Positions 49,891 through 59,137 of a DNA stretch of 63,199 bases are shown here, in pieces; the first letter of the stretch is position 1; every line of letters starts with the position of its first letter. The notes under the pieces are model-generated. The model ran no database searches and was not told the origin of the DNA. It saw only the letters and a list, made by a program, of their open reading frames with translations. The translations under genes and the position numbers were made by a program. Origin of the DNA: an uncultured Clostridia bacterium (lineage in GTDB: Bacteria; Bacillota; Clostridia; Christensenellales; Borkfalkiaceae); assembly GCA_949283125.1 (NCBI GenBank), contig CASDRK010000012.1:1-63199 (forward strand), given 5' to 3'.

Positions 49891-50568
49891 CTATTTGTCG
49901 TAATGTCTTTCGCCGAATATGGCGGTGCCTATGCGCACCATATTGCTGCCGCACTCTATGCACAGTTTCCAGTCGCCGCTCATTCCCATGGAAAGATATT
50001 CAAACTGCGGCCGGACGGCCTTCAGCTCGTCGTATTTTGAGCGCATCGCCCGAGCCAGCCTTTGCAGTTCGTCCTCGTCGTCCGTGAAGGGTAGCATGGC
50101 CATCAGCCCGCGCACTTCCATTGCGGGCAGTTCCGCTATCCTTGCCACGGCCTCGTCGGCTTGCGACAGGTCGAATCCGCCCTTGGTTTGCTCGCACCCG
50201 ATGTTTATCTGCACCAGCACGCGGCTGACTGTGCCGGCCGCCGCGCTGCGCCGCGATATCTCCTCTGCAAGGTTGTATCTGTCCACGGAATGGTAAAGGT
50301 CTGTCCTGCCGATAAGGTATTTTACCTTGTTGGTCTGCAGGTGACCGATAAAGTGCCTTTCGGGGTTGCCCTCTATCAGGTCGTACTTGTCCCTGAACTC
50401 CTGCACGTGATTGTCGCCTATGATGTTTACGCCCGCGCGCACGGCCCTGTTTATGGCCTCCGGGGTCTGCGTTTTCACGGCCGCCACAAGCTTTACTCTC
50501 TCGCCCTGCGGGTTGTGCGAGGGCAGCTCTTTTAAAAGTTTTTCAACGTTTTTTTCTATGTCTGTCAT
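49891..50568 (-). CDS. yggS: YggS/PLPBP-family pyridoxal-phosphate-binding protein
   Basis: A 225-residue PLP-binding TIM-barrel protein involved in B6 homeostasis rather than catalysis. Landmarks: VKLVAAVKTQT (PLP lysine, about residue 32), GDNHVQEFRDKY (about 51), RHFIGHLQTNKVKYL (about 71), VQINIG, and the C-terminal LSMGMSGDWKLCIECGSNMVRIGTAIFG. In most relatives the lysine context is SK rather than VK. It lies 69 bp downstream of leuB, on the same strand, so it may be the tail of the operon; the link would be supply of PLP to aminotransferases. Confidence 0.93.
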   Translation of the reverse strand: MTDIEKNVEKLLKELPSHNPQGERVKLVAAVKTQTPEAINRAVRAGVNIIGDNHVQEFRDKYDLIEGNPERHFIGHLQTNKVKYLIGRTDLYHSVDRYNLAEEISRRSAAAGTVSRVLVQINIGCEQTKGGFDLSQADEAVARIAELPAMEVRGLMAMLPFTDDEDELQRLARAMRSKYDELKAVRPQFEYLSMGMSGDWKLCIECGSNMVRIGTAIFGERHYDK

Positions 50569-50637
50569 ATTTTTTTGTCGCCGTCTGAACGGCTGGTGCG
50601 CCGCCGCGCCGCGCGGTGCGGGCGGAGCGTTCCGGGC

Positions 50638-51711
50638 TCACACCCTGTCGGCTATGGCCTGCGCCATCTCGCTGCAGCTCACCGTCCGCATGCCCTTTTC
50701 CGCTATGTCCGCCGTGCGCAGCCCGTCGTCAAGCGCCTTCTGTACGGCTATCTCTATGGCCGCGTACTCGCGCACGAGGTCAAAGCTGTCCCGCAGCATC
50801 ATGGCCGCGGCCAGAATGGTGGCTATGGGGTTGGCCGCGTCCTTTCCGGCAATGTCCGGCGCCGAACCGTGTATGGGTTCGTACAGCCCGCGCTTTGAAT
50901 CGCCGAGGGAGGAGGAGGCCAGCATGCCTATCGAACCCGTCACCTGCGCCGCTTCGTCGGAGAGTATGTCGCCGAACATGTTGCTCGTAACCACCACGTC
51001 GAACTGCGCGGGGTTCTTTACTATCTGCATGGCCATGTTGTCCACCAGCATGTCCTTTACTTCTATCTGCGGGTAATTTCTCGCGCAGTATTCGTGCACG
51101 GTTTTGCGCCACAGCCTGCTCGACTGCAGCACGTTGGCCTTGTCCACCGATACCAGCTTTTTGCTCCGCTTTACGGCAAGCTCGCAGGCTATGCGCGTTA
51201 TGCGCTCTATCTCCTTCACGGAATACTTTTCGGTGTCCCATGCGTATTCGCCGTCGGCGCCCTCGGCCGAGCCGCGCTCGCCGAAGTATATCCCGCCCGT
51301 CAGTTCGCGCACTATTATTATCTCCACGCCGTCCTTTACCAGCTCGTATCTGAGCGGCGAAGCCTTGGCAAGCGACTTCCACAGCTTTGCCGGGCGTATG
51401 TTGGAGTACAGTCCCATCGCCTGCCGTATGCGCAGCAGGCCCTTTTCCGGCCGCTTGTCCACGGGCATGTCGTCCCACTTGTATCCGCCCACCGCGCCCA
51501 ACAGCACGCTGTCGGCGGCAAGGCAGCCCTCGACGGTGGCGCGGGGCAGCGGATCGCCGCACTCGTCTATGGCGCAACCGCCTATCGGATAGTGTTCAAA
51601 AGTAAATTGGTGTCCGTATTTAGCGCCCACGGCGTTCAGGACCTGTATGGCCCCGGCGCATATCTCCGGGCCTATTCCGTCGCCGTCCAGCACCGCAATC
51701 GTAAATTTCAT
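50638..51711 (-). CDS. leuB: 3-isopropylmalate dehydrogenase
   Basis: A 357-residue decarboxylating dehydrogenase of leucine synthesis. Landmarks: IAVLDGDGIGPEI, GAVGGYKWD, LYSNIRPAKLW (substrate loop), VRELTGGIYFGERG, and the metal-binding VVTSNMFGDILSDEAAQVTGSIGMLASSS. NAD-binding EPIHGSAPDIAGKDAANPIA is intact. Catalytic Tyr and Lys regions are present. The start ATG is 19 bp after the leuD stop. Confidence 0.97.
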   Translation of the reverse strand: MKFTIAVLDGDGIGPEICAGAIQVLNAVGAKYGHQFTFEHYPIGGCAIDECGDPLPRATVEGCLAADSVLLGAVGGYKWDDMPVDKRPEKGLLRIRQAMGLYSNIRPAKLWKSLAKASPLRYELVKDGVEIIIVRELTGGIYFGERGSAEGADGEYAWDTEKYSVKEIERITRIACELAVKRSKKLVSVDKANVLQSSRLWRKTVHEYCARNYPQIEVKDMLVDNMAMQIVKNPAQFDVVVTSNMFGDILSDEAAQVTGSIGMLASSSLGDSKRGLYEPIHGSAPDIAGKDAANPIATILAAAMMLRDSFDLVREYAAIEIAVQKALDDGLRTADIAEKGMRTVSCSEMAQAIADRV

Positions 51712-51730
51712 CGCAGTTTCCCCGCATTGT

Positions 51731-52213
51731 TTATTTTTTCAGGCTGTTTATCAGTCCGCCCGCTTCTATTATGTTCTGAATGAAGGGAGGGAAGGGCTGA
51801 GCTATGAACGTTTTGCCCGTCGTGACGTCCGTTATGATACCGGCCGCAAGGTCGGCTTCGGCCTCGTCTCCGTTCGCGATCGCGGCCGCGGCCTCCGGGC
51901 ACTCCCATATCGGCAGGCCTATGTTTATGCTGTTGCGGTAAAATATCCGCGCAAAGCTTGCGGCTATCACAAGCTTTACTCCGCTCGCCTTTATGGCTAT
52001 GGGCGCATGCTCGCGCGAGGAGCCGCAGCCGAAATTGTCGCCCGCGACTATTATGTCTCCCGGTCTCACCTTTTTTACGAAGTCCGGGTCGATATCCTCC
52101 ATGCAGTGGCTCGCAAGCTCGCTTTCGGAAGTGGTGTTCAGATATCTGGCGGGGATTATCACGTCGGTATCCACGTCGTTGCCGTATTTAAAAACTCTGC
52201 CTCTGATTTTCAT
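51731..52213 (-). CDS. leuD: 3-isopropylmalate dehydratase small subunit
   Basis: A 160-residue swivel-domain subunit that pairs with LeuC. Landmarks: [45 protein letters not shown], and [11 protein letters not shown]. The start is 2 bp after the leuC stop, and its GAGGAG ribosome site lies inside the end of leuC, indicating tight translational coupling. Confidence 0.97.
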   Translation of the reverse strand: MKIRGRVFKYGNDVDTDVIIPARYLNTTSESELASHCMEDIDPDFVKKVRPGDIIVAGDNFGCGSSREHAPIAIKASGVKLVIAASFARIFYRNSINIGLPIWECPEAAAAIANGDEAEADLAAGIITDVTTGKTFIAQPFPPFIQNIIEAGGLINSLKK

Positions 52214-52215
52214 TT

Positions 52216-53469
52216 TCAAAGCTCCTCGGGCGAAGTAAGTCTTCCCGTCACCGCGGACGCCGCGGCAACGTAGGGGGAGGCGAGGTAGACCTCGCTGGAA
52301 ACGTGCCCCATTCTCCCCACAAAATTGCGGTTTGTGGTGGATACCGCCCTTTCGCCCGCGGCCAGAATGCCCATGTATCCGCCAAGGCACGGCCCGCAGG
52401 TGGGGGTGGATACTACCGCGCCCGCGTTTATGAATATGTCCACAAGTCCTTCGTGCACGGCCTGCAGGTATATTTCGTTGGTTGCGGGTATTATTATCGC
52501 TCGCACGCCGGGCGCAACCTTTCTGCCCTTTAAAATCTCGGCCGCCATGCGCAAATCGGATATGTGCCCGTTAGTGCAGGAGCCTATCACCGCCTGATCT
52601 ATGCGTATGTCGCCCCACTTTGTCCTTGTGTTTTCGGGCAGGTGGGGGAATGCCACCGTGGGCTTCAGCTCGGAAAGATCTATCTCTATCGTCCGCTCGT
52701 ACTCCGCGTCGGGGTCGGCTTCAAAAATTTTCGGCCGGCGTCTGAAACGCCCCTTCATGTATTCCAGCGCCACGTCGTCCGCGGGGAAAATGCCGTTCTT
52801 TGCGCCCGCTTCGATGGCCATGTTGCATATGGTGAAGCGGTCGTCTATCGAAAGGTATTTTATGCCGTCGCCCGTAAATTCCATAGATCTGTACAGCGCG
52901 CCGTCCACGCCTATCAGGCCGATTATGTGCAAAATTATGTCCTTGCCACACACATATTTGGCGGGCCTGCCCGTGAGCGAGATTTTTATCGCGGCCGGCA
53001 CCTTGAACCAGCACTTGCCGCTCATCATTCCCGCGGCCATGTCCGTAGAGCCCACGCCGGTGGAAAAGGCGCCCAAAGCTCCGTAGGTGCAGGTGTGGCT
53101 GTCGGCGCCTATCACAAGGTCGCCCGCGCCCACAAGCCCCTGTTCGGGCAGCAGAGCGTGCTCTATGCCCATTCTGCCCACGTCGAAAAAGTTTTCTATG
53201 TTCTGTTCGGCGGCAAACTCGCGGCATGTTTTGCACTGTTCGGCGCTCTTTATGTCCTTGTTGGGTGCAAAGTGGTCCATCACCAGCGCTATCTTGTCGT
53301 TGAACTTCACCTTGTCCGCGCCCGATTTTTTAAATTCCTTTATGGCCACGGGCCCGGTTATGTCGTTGGCCAGCACCAGATCGAGGTCGGCCATTATCAA
53401 TTGTCCGGCTTCAACATATTCAAGTCCCGCGTGCGCCGCAAGAATTTTCTGGCTCATAGTCATTGCCAT
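52216..53469 (-). CDS. leuC: 3-isopropylmalate dehydratase large subunit
   Basis: A 417-residue aconitase-type [4Fe-4S] enzyme isomerising 2- to 3-isopropylmalate. Landmarks: [36 protein letters not shown] (first cluster cysteine) and [11 protein letters not shown] (cluster CxxC), plus [19 protein letters not shown] at the end. The length matches the archaeal/bacterial two-subunit type. The start is fixed by GGGGAGG upstream; it overlaps the end region of the DUF4097 gene by one base of spacing. Confidence 0.97.
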   Translation of the reverse strand: MAMTMSQKILAAHAGLEYVEAGQLIMADLDLVLANDITGPVAIKEFKKSGADKVKFNDKIALVMDHFAPNKDIKSAEQCKTCREFAAEQNIENFFDVGRMGIEHALLPEQGLVGAGDLVIGADSHTCTYGALGAFSTGVGSTDMAAGMMSGKCWFKVPAAIKISLTGRPAKYVCGKDIILHIIGLIGVDGALYRSMEFTGDGIKYLSIDDRFTICNMAIEAGAKNGIFPADDVALEYMKGRFRRRPKIFEADPDAEYERTIEIDLSELKPTVAFPHLPENTRTKWGDIRIDQAVIGSCTNGHISDLRMAAEILKGRKVAPGVRAIIIPATNEIYLQAVHEGLVDIFINAGAVVSTPTCGPCLGGYMGILAAGERAVSTTNRNFVGRMGHVSSEVYLASPYVAAASAVTGRLTSPEEL

Positions 53470-53470
53470 G

Positions 53471-54196
53471 TCAGTTTTCCTCCCCGGATACAAAATCCAC
53501 AAAAATGTTGCCCTTGGCTGAATAGGCCTTGAACGAGGCCGTGTTGCCCTCTATGTTTGTGCTCTCGCGGTTGCAAGTGCCCTCCTTGGCGTCGACTATC
53601 ACGTCGAAATCGTCCTCGTCGCCCGCTATCTCCGCCGTCACGTTGCCTTCGTCGGTCTCAAATATAGTGTCTCTGCAGTTCAGGCGCGCCGCGCCCACGT
53701 TGCCGCGCTTTATTCTGGCCGATATGTGCGTGGCGAACGTGTTTTCGAGCGTCAGTCCGCCCTCCCCGGCCGAGACTATCAGGCTGCCCTTCACCGTGCA
53801 GTCCGTCAGTCTGCAGTCGCACCGCGCGGAATTTATCGCGCAGCTCTCTATCGCAGCGTTGTCGGCGCATATCTCCCCCTCTGCGGAGAAGGTCACTTCG
53901 CCGTAGATGCCGCCGTCTATTGCGCAGTCAACTCTGCCTCCCGTAAAGCAAAGGGCGGGCACTATGTGGCCGGGAATGTATATCTTCACCCTGCTTTCTC
54001 CACCGAAAATGCGGGACAGCAGCGGGCGCTTCTGCCTTATCGCAAGCCTGCCCGCGCCCTTATCGAAGTTTATGCTCGTTCCGCGGGTATATTCCGCCCT
54101 TGCGCACGGTTCGTCGGTGTGCGCTATCGTCACGCTGCAGCTTTCGGCGTCGCACTCTATTTTGCTAACGTCGCCCTTGATTTTATACGATGTCAT
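53471..54196 (-). CDS. DUF4097-type beta-repeat protein inside the ilv-leu operon
   Basis: A 241-residue protein built of short repeated beta strands ([66 protein letters not shown]), the parallel-beta pattern of DUF4097/putative adhesin domains. There is no signal peptide or membrane helix, so it is probably cytoplasmic. Cys residues are frequent. It is 7 bp after ilvD and 1 bp before leuC, so it is translationally coupled within a biosynthetic operon, an unusual place for this family. The function is unknown; DUF4097 proteins often occur next to sensory or PadR-type regulators, none of which is here. Confidence 0.75.
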   Translation of the reverse strand: MTSYKIKGDVSKIECDAESCSVTIAHTDEPCARAEYTRGTSINFDKGAGRLAIRQKRPLLSRIFGGESRVKIYIPGHIVPALCFTGGRVDCAIDGGIYGEVTFSAEGEICADNAAIESCAINSARCDCRLTDCTVKGSLIVSAGEGGLTLENTFATHISARIKRGNVGAARLNCRDTIFETDEGNVTAEIAGDEDDFDVIVDAKEGTCNRESTNIEGNTASFKAYSAKGNIFVDFVSGEEN

Positions 54197-54203
54197 TGTT
54201 TTT

Positions 54204-55868
54204 TCATCTTCTGAACACCGCGCCCTCCGAAGCCGAAGACACGCTTTCGCGATACCGCTTCAGATAGCCCGTTACGGGCTTTTCGCGCACGGCGCAAGAT
54301 TTTTTACGCTCCTTGATTTCTTTATCCGTCAGCCTTACGTTCAGCGCGCAGGCCGGTATATCTATATCTATTATGTCGCCGTCCTTCACTATGCCTATCG
54401 TGCCGCCGTCGGCTGCCTCCGGGCATACGTGGCCGATGGCCGCGCCGCGCGTCGCGCCCGAAAATCTTCCGTCGGTGATCAGCGCCACGCTGTCGCCCAG
54501 CCCCGCGCCCACTATGGCGGAGGTGGGGGTGAGCATTTCGCGCATGCCGGGGCCGCCCTTGGGCCCCTCGTAGCGAATGACCACCACGTCGCCCGGCTTT
54601 ATCGCGCCGGAAGATATCGCGCGCATGGCGTCCTCCTCGCTGTCGAAGCAGCGCGCGGGGCCGCTGTGGCGCAGCATTTCGGGGGACACGGCGCTCTTTT
54701 TCACCACGCACCCCTTTTCGGCAAGGTTGCCCTTGAGTATGGCGAGTCCGCCCTGCGCCGAATAGGCCTCGCTTATCGGTTTCAGCACTTCGGTATTTCT
54801 GTTTACAGCGTCTTTGACGAGCTCCGCAAGCGTCACGCCCGCCGCCGTCATTGCGCCGCCGTCCAAAAGTCCCGCGTCCAGCAGCTGCTTCATCACGGCG
54901 GATATGCCGCCGGCTTCGTTCAGCTCCTCGATGTAGTGCTCGCCCGCGGGCGCAAGCCTGCACAGATTGGGCGTGCGGGCCGATATCTCGTTCAGCGAAT
55001 CTATCGAAACCTGCCGCTCGGTCAGCCCTGCCTCGCGCGCGACGGCGATCAGGTGCAGCACGGTGTTTGTGGAAGCGCCTATGGCCATGTCCACCGTTTC
55101 GGCGTTTTTGAAGGCCGAAGGCGTCATTATGTCCGAAGGTTTTATGTCCCTCTCCAGCAGCCGCATCACGGCCGCGCCCGAACGCTTTGCCAGCGCCAGC
55201 CTTGCGGAGTAAACCATGGGCACGGTGCCGTTTCCGGGCAGTGCCATGCCTAAAGCTTCGGTAAGACAGTTCAGACTATTGGCCGTGAACATGCCCGAAC
55301 ACGAACCGCACGTGGGGCAGGCGTTGCACTCGTAATTTTTAAGTTCGGCCGCGTCTATTCTCCCCGCGTTGTACGCGCCCACCTGTTCAAACATAGTCGA
55401 AAGCGAAGTCTTTCCGCCGTGCACGCGCCCCGCAAGCATGGGCCCGCCCGAAACGAATATGCTTGGAATGTTCACGCGCGCGGCGGCCATCAGCATGCCG
55501 GGTATTATCTTGTCGCAGTTTCCCACAAAAATCGCGGCCTGCATGCCGTGCGCGCGCAGCAGTATCTCCGCGCTGTCGGCTATTATCTCGCGGGAGGGGA
55601 GGGAGTACCTCATGCCCGCGTGACCCATGGCTATGCCGTCGCATACGCCTATCGAAGGCATTATGACGGGTTTGCCGCCTGCGGCTATCACGCCTTCGGC
55701 GGCGGCTTTGGCAATGTCGTCAAGGTGCATGTGCCCGGGTATTATCTCGCTCTGGGCGCAGATTATGCCCACCAGCGGCCTTTGCATCTCTTCGTCCGTC
55801 CAGCCGAGGGCGCGCAGCAGCGACCTCTGCGGACTCATGTCCTTGCTTTCGGAAAATATGTTGTGCAT
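54204..55868 (-). CDS. ilvD: Dihydroxy-acid dehydratase
   Basis: A 554-residue Fe-S dehydratase of valine, isoleucine and leucine synthesis. Landmarks: KPVIMPSIGVCDGIAMGHAGM, GNCDKIIPGMLMAAARVNIPSIFVSGGPM, ACPTCGSCSGMFTANSMN-like block (ACPTCGSCSGMFTANS), and the C-terminal GRFSGATRGAAIGHVCPEAADGG with the catalytic Ser. AGAGG precedes the chosen ATG; an upstream ATG lies in the repeat-rich leader. A 764-bp gap separates it from ilvN. Confidence 0.97.
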   Translation of the reverse strand: MHNIFSESKDMSPQRSLLRALGWTDEEMQRPLVGIICAQSEIIPGHMHLDDIAKAAAEGVIAAGGKPVIMPSIGVCDGIAMGHAGMRYSLPSREIIADSAEILLRAHGMQAAIFVGNCDKIIPGMLMAAARVNIPSIFVSGGPMLAGRVHGGKTSLSTMFEQVGAYNAGRIDAAELKNYECNACPTCGSCSGMFTANSLNCLTEALGMALPGNGTVPMVYSARLALAKRSGAAVMRLLERDIKPSDIMTPSAFKNAETVDMAIGASTNTVLHLIAVAREAGLTERQVSIDSLNEISARTPNLCRLAPAGEHYIEELNEAGGISAVMKQLLDAGLLDGGAMTAAGVTLAELVKDAVNRNTEVLKPISEAYSAQGGLAILKGNLAEKGCVVKKSAVSPEMLRHSGPARCFDSEEDAMRAISSGAIKPGDVVVIRYEGPKGGPGMREMLTPTSAIVGAGLGDSVALITDGRFSGATRGAAIGHVCPEAADGGTIGIVKDGDIIDIDIPACALNVRLTDKEIKERKKSCAVREKPVTGYLKRYRESVSSASEGAVFRR

Positions 55869-55926
55869 AAAATTACCTCTGTTTAAAGTCTGTTTTTCCG
55901 TCGATCGGGCGACCGCATTTATTCTT

Positions 55927-56074
55927 TTGTCATTTCGGCCAACGCGGAGAGATCCCGGAGCGACAGCGACGGACAAAAGAGTACAGTCGAACTATAATTG
56001 CGGAAGAGCGCACAGGCTTTTACTGTCGACCGGGCTATACAGTTAGATTTCTCGGCTTACGCTCGAAATGACAA
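55927..56074. repeat. 148-bp element with terminal inverted repeats
   Basis: It starts with TTGTCATTTCG and ends with its exact reverse complement CGAAATGACAA. Sub-terminal GAGAGATC / GATTTCTC sequences continue the symmetry. No coding capacity. It has the form of a MITE or REP-type element in the ilvN-ilvD gap. Confidence 0.65.
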
Positions 56075-56632
56075 TAAATTTTTTGGTCGACCTTGATTTC
56101 AAAAAGCCGGCCGCGAACCGACAACGGGAATGAGTCCCCGCCCGTTCGCGGAGTATGATGCAACGGAACATTGCGCGCCCCAAGCGCACAACGAGCGTTA
56201 ACATTTAAAATAATTCCGTGCGCAAGGCGGATTTATTCCGCCGTTAAGCGCTACACAATTTGTCGCGCAAGCGAGCTCACCGGTGTGAATTGCCGCGACT
56301 ATTTAACTGTAGGGCAATTTAAAGTCGCGGCAAGAGCGGCAGAGCCGCTCAAAATAACGGCGAGTTGGCGCGCGCCCCAAGCGCACAACGAGCGTTAAAC
56401 ACTTAATTTAATCACGTTGCAAGGGGAATTCATTTCCCCGCGGCAGACCCGATTTGCGCATGCCTGCGCCTCGGCAGGTGAATGCGGCGCAAAAATCTGA
56501 TGCTGTCCGCGCATCTGGCAGAGGGAAGGGGGTAACGCTTGCCCGCGGAACATGATGCAACGGAACGTTGCCGGCGCCCTGAACTAACGGCGAGTTGGTG
56601 CACGCCCCAAGCGCACAACGAGCGTTAAACAC
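56075..56632. repeat. Repeat- and hairpin-filled gap between ilvN and ilvD
   Basis: A 26-base core (CGCCCCAAGCGCACAACGAG then CGTTAA) occurs at 56176, 56373 and 56603. The last two copies extend to 56 bp (56355-56410 and 56585-56640, 54/56 matching), and the final copy runs into ilvN and contains its stop codon. A second repeat, TGATGCAACGGAAC, occurs at 56156 and 56552. Hairpins include 56111-56151 (8 bp, nested), 56226-56242 (6 bp), 56290-56333 (11 bp) and 56334-56350 (7 bp). No open frame has a credible start, and no T-box sequence was found. Confidence 0.7.
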
Positions 56633-57166
56633 TTAATTTACATGATCCCCGTAACAGTCACGGTCCTTTAAAGTGTGCGTGCCCCTCGCAAGCACGGTGA
56701 CGCCCGTGCGCTGCATTTCGAGTATGCCGTAGGGTTCCACCACGGCCACGAATGCGTCCAGCTTTTCGGGGTCGCCCGTAATCTCCAGCACCATGCTGTC
56801 CTTGGAAAGATCTACAACTTTGGCCTTGTAAATTTCGGCTATCTGCACTATCTGGTTGCGCTCCGCCGCGCCCGCCTTTACCTTTACGAGCATCAGCTCG
56901 CGGTAGACGCAGTCCAGCTCGTTGGCGCAGCCTATCTTTTTCACGTCCTCCAGCTTATCCATCTGGCGTATCATCTGATACAGCATGTATTCGTCGCCCT
57001 TCAGTATTATGGTCATGCGCGAAAGTTCGTCGTCCTCCGTGGCGCACACCGTCAGACTCTCTATGTTGTATCCCCTGCGGGCGAACAGCCCGGATATCCT
57101 CGTCAGAACGCCGCTTTTGTTGGAAACGAGTGCGCCTATGGTATATTTTTTAACGTTGTCCGCCAT
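56633..57166 (-). CDS. ilvN: Acetolactate synthase regulatory subunit
   Basis: A 177-residue ACT-domain protein that confers valine feedback on IlvB. N-terminal ACT domain YTIGALVSNKSGVLTRISGLFARRGYNIESLTV (about 6-40), then a second ACT-like domain (about 85-155) ending GILEMQRTGVTVLARG. The start ATG follows the ilvB stop by one base, with its GGAGG inside ilvB. The final two codons and the stop lie in a 56-bp repeat that also occurs 230 bp further downstream. Confidence 0.96.
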   Translation of the reverse strand: MADNVKKYTIGALVSNKSGVLTRISGLFARRGYNIESLTVCATEDDELSRMTIILKGDEYMLYQMIRQMDKLEDVKKIGCANELDCVYRELMLVKVKAGAAERNQIVQIAEIYKAKVVDLSKDSMVLEITGDPEKLDAFVAVVEPYGILEMQRTGVTVLARGTHTLKDRDCYGDHVN

Positions 57167-57167
57167 G

Positions 57168-58835
57168 TCAGTTTTCCTCCATTCTTTCCAGCTGGGTGTC
57201 GTAAGTCTGCCCCGGCTTGATCATGGGCAAAACGTTTTCGTCGCATGATATCCGGCAGTCTATCAGCACGGGTGCGCTGTTTTGCGCGGCGTAGGAGTAG
57301 GCCTCCTTCAAAACTCCGTCTATCTCGCTTTCGTCCTTTATCGTCATTCCCTTCGCGCCGAAGCTTTCGGCAAATTTCACATAGTCCGTCTTTTTGGTCA
57401 GCGTCGTCTGCGAAAATCTGCGCTCGTAAAAAATCTTCTGCCACTGGCGCACCATGCCCAGCACGCTGTTGTTCATCAGCAGTATAACGAGCGGCACGTT
57501 GTTTGTGACGGCGGTGGACAGCTCGTTCATGTTCATGTTGAAGCAGCCGTCGCCCACTACCACGGTTACGGGCTTGCCCGTGCCGAAGTGCGCGCCTATG
57601 GCTCCGCCCATGCTGTATCCCATGGTGCCCAGTCCGCCCGAAGTCAAAAACTGTCTCGGCCGTTCGGCCGCAAAGTACTGCGCCGTCCACATCTGGTGCT
57701 GGCCCACGTCCGCCACCACGGGATTGCCCCGGGGCGCCAGCGCGCTCGCCTTTTTAAGTATCTTGTAAGCCATTATGGACGTGTCCACTTTCAGCTTTTC
57801 GCCCCGCTCAAATGTCTCCACCTCGTCCATCCATTCGCGGCCGCGAGGGGAGAGCAGGGGCAGCACCGCCTTCAGATAGGCGTCCACGCTGGCCAGAACG
57901 CGCACGCTCGTTTTGACGTTTTTGTCGAATTCCGCGTTATCTATGTCGATGTGAATGACCTTTTTCCCGTTGGCGAAAAGGTCGCGGTTCAGGGCGACCC
58001 TGTCGGAAAATCTGGTGCCCAGCGCAATTATGACGTCGCTGGCCAGAATGGCTTTGGCCGCGGAATATGTGCCGTGCATTCCCAGCATGCCTATGCACAG
58101 CGGGTCGCCGTCGGGCATTGCGCCCTTGCCCATCAGGGTGTACGTTACCGGCGCGTTCAGCTTTTTTGCAAGCTCCTTTAAATAGGGCGAAGCCCCGCAC
58201 GAAATCACTCCGCCGCCGGCGATGATTATGGGTCGCTTTGCGGCGTTTATGATGTCCGCCGTCTCTTTTACTTTTTCGCCGTCTATGTCGAGCTGCTTCG
58301 TCGGATAGGGCTTTTGCGGCTCGTATTCGCATTCGGCCGTCTGCACGTTCTTTAAAATGTCTATCAGCACCGGCCCCTTGCGCCCGGAATTGGCGATGTA
58401 AAATGCGCGCCGCACCGTCTCCGCCAGCTCGTTCACGTCCTTTACGATATAGTTGTGCTTGGTTATGGGTATGGTTATGCCCGCTATGTCGATCTCCTGA
58501 AAGGAATCGCGCCCCAGCATGTTCAGTCCCACGTTGCCCGTAATAGCCACCATGGGCACGGAATCCATAAACGCCGTGGCTATCCCCGTTACGAGGTTTG
58601 TGGCGCCCGGGCCCGACGTGGCAAAGCACACGCCCACCCTGCCGGTTGCGCGCGCGTATCCGTCCGCGGCGTGCGCCGCGCCCTGTTCGTGCGCGGTGAG
58701 AACGTGTTTTATCCTTCCGTTGCGGTACAGTGCGTCGTAAATATCCAGCACGGTGCCGCCGGGATAGCCGAATATCGTCTCCACGCCCTGTTCAAGCAGG
58801 CAGTTTATAAGTATGTCGGCTCCCTTCAGCTTCAT
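57168..58835 (-). CDS. ilvB: Acetolactate synthase large subunit
   Basis: A 555-residue thiamine-diphosphate enzyme of branched-chain amino-acid synthesis. Landmarks: GYPGGTVLDIYDAL at the N-terminus, the catalytic Glu in LTAHEQGAAHAADGYAR (about residue 47), FAD-contact region GRDSFQEIDIAGIT, and ThDP-Mg motif GDGCFNMNMNELSTAVTNNVPLVILLMNN (about 440-468). AAGGGAGG precedes the start. It is the first gene of the operon. Confidence 0.97.
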   Translation of the reverse strand: MKLKGADILINCLLEQGVETIFGYPGGTVLDIYDALYRNGRIKHVLTAHEQGAAHAADGYARATGRVGVCFATSGPGATNLVTGIATAFMDSVPMVAITGNVGLNMLGRDSFQEIDIAGITIPITKHNYIVKDVNELAETVRRAFYIANSGRKGPVLIDILKNVQTAECEYEPQKPYPTKQLDIDGEKVKETADIINAAKRPIIIAGGGVISCGASPYLKELAKKLNAPVTYTLMGKGAMPDGDPLCIGMLGMHGTYSAAKAILASDVIIALGTRFSDRVALNRDLFANGKKVIHIDIDNAEFDKNVKTSVRVLASVDAYLKAVLPLLSPRGREWMDEVETFERGEKLKVDTSIMAYKILKKASALAPRGNPVVADVGQHQMWTAQYFAAERPRQFLTSGGLGTMGYSMGGAIGAHFGTGKPVTVVVGDGCFNMNMNELSTAVTNNVPLVILLMNNSVLGMVRQWQKIFYERRFSQTTLTKKTDYVKFAESFGAKGMTIKDESEIDGVLKEAYSYAAQNSAPVLIDCRISCDENVLPMIKPGQTYDTQLERMEEN

Positions 58836-58921
58836 GTTTTCCCTCCTTACGGCACAGTTTTATGTAAAGCAATTATGCATTTATGCGCAATTATACGGTA
58901 AAAATGAATATATTGCTTTAT

Positions 58922-58950
58922 ATTCTACTACATATCCCGTGCGCTGTCAA
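58922..58950 (-). promoter_or_regulatory. Promoter of the ilv-leu operon
   Basis: Reading leftward: TTGACA, 17-base spacer and TAGAAT. The leader is about 80 bases. No T-box or leader peptide rich in Leu/Val/Ile codons is seen in it. Confidence 0.82.
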
Positions 58951-59083
58951 GAATAATTTTACAATTTAGCGCGGTAAAGCGCTTTTTGTTCCCGCGTGTA
59001 CGGGCGGCCGCGTTTTTCTCCGCCGCGCGGTCTGCGCGCGGTACAAAAAATTCAGTAAATTCTTAACATTTTTTGAGCAGTTC

Positions 59084-59112
59084 TTGACAAATTATATAAA
59101 TAGTTCTATAAT
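59084..59112 (+). promoter_or_regulatory. Consensus promoter of the SipW-substrate operon
   Basis: TTGACA, 17-base spacer and TATAAT: a perfect consensus. The start codon lies 26 bp downstream. Confidence 0.92.
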
Positions 59113-59137
59113 GAAAAGTAGTTTATCATAGGGGAAA

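Noticed and set aside
58836-59083. T-box or leader-peptide attenuator for the ilv operon
   Set aside because: No T-box core sequence, no Leu/Val/Ile-rich short frame and no terminator were found between the promoter and ilvB.
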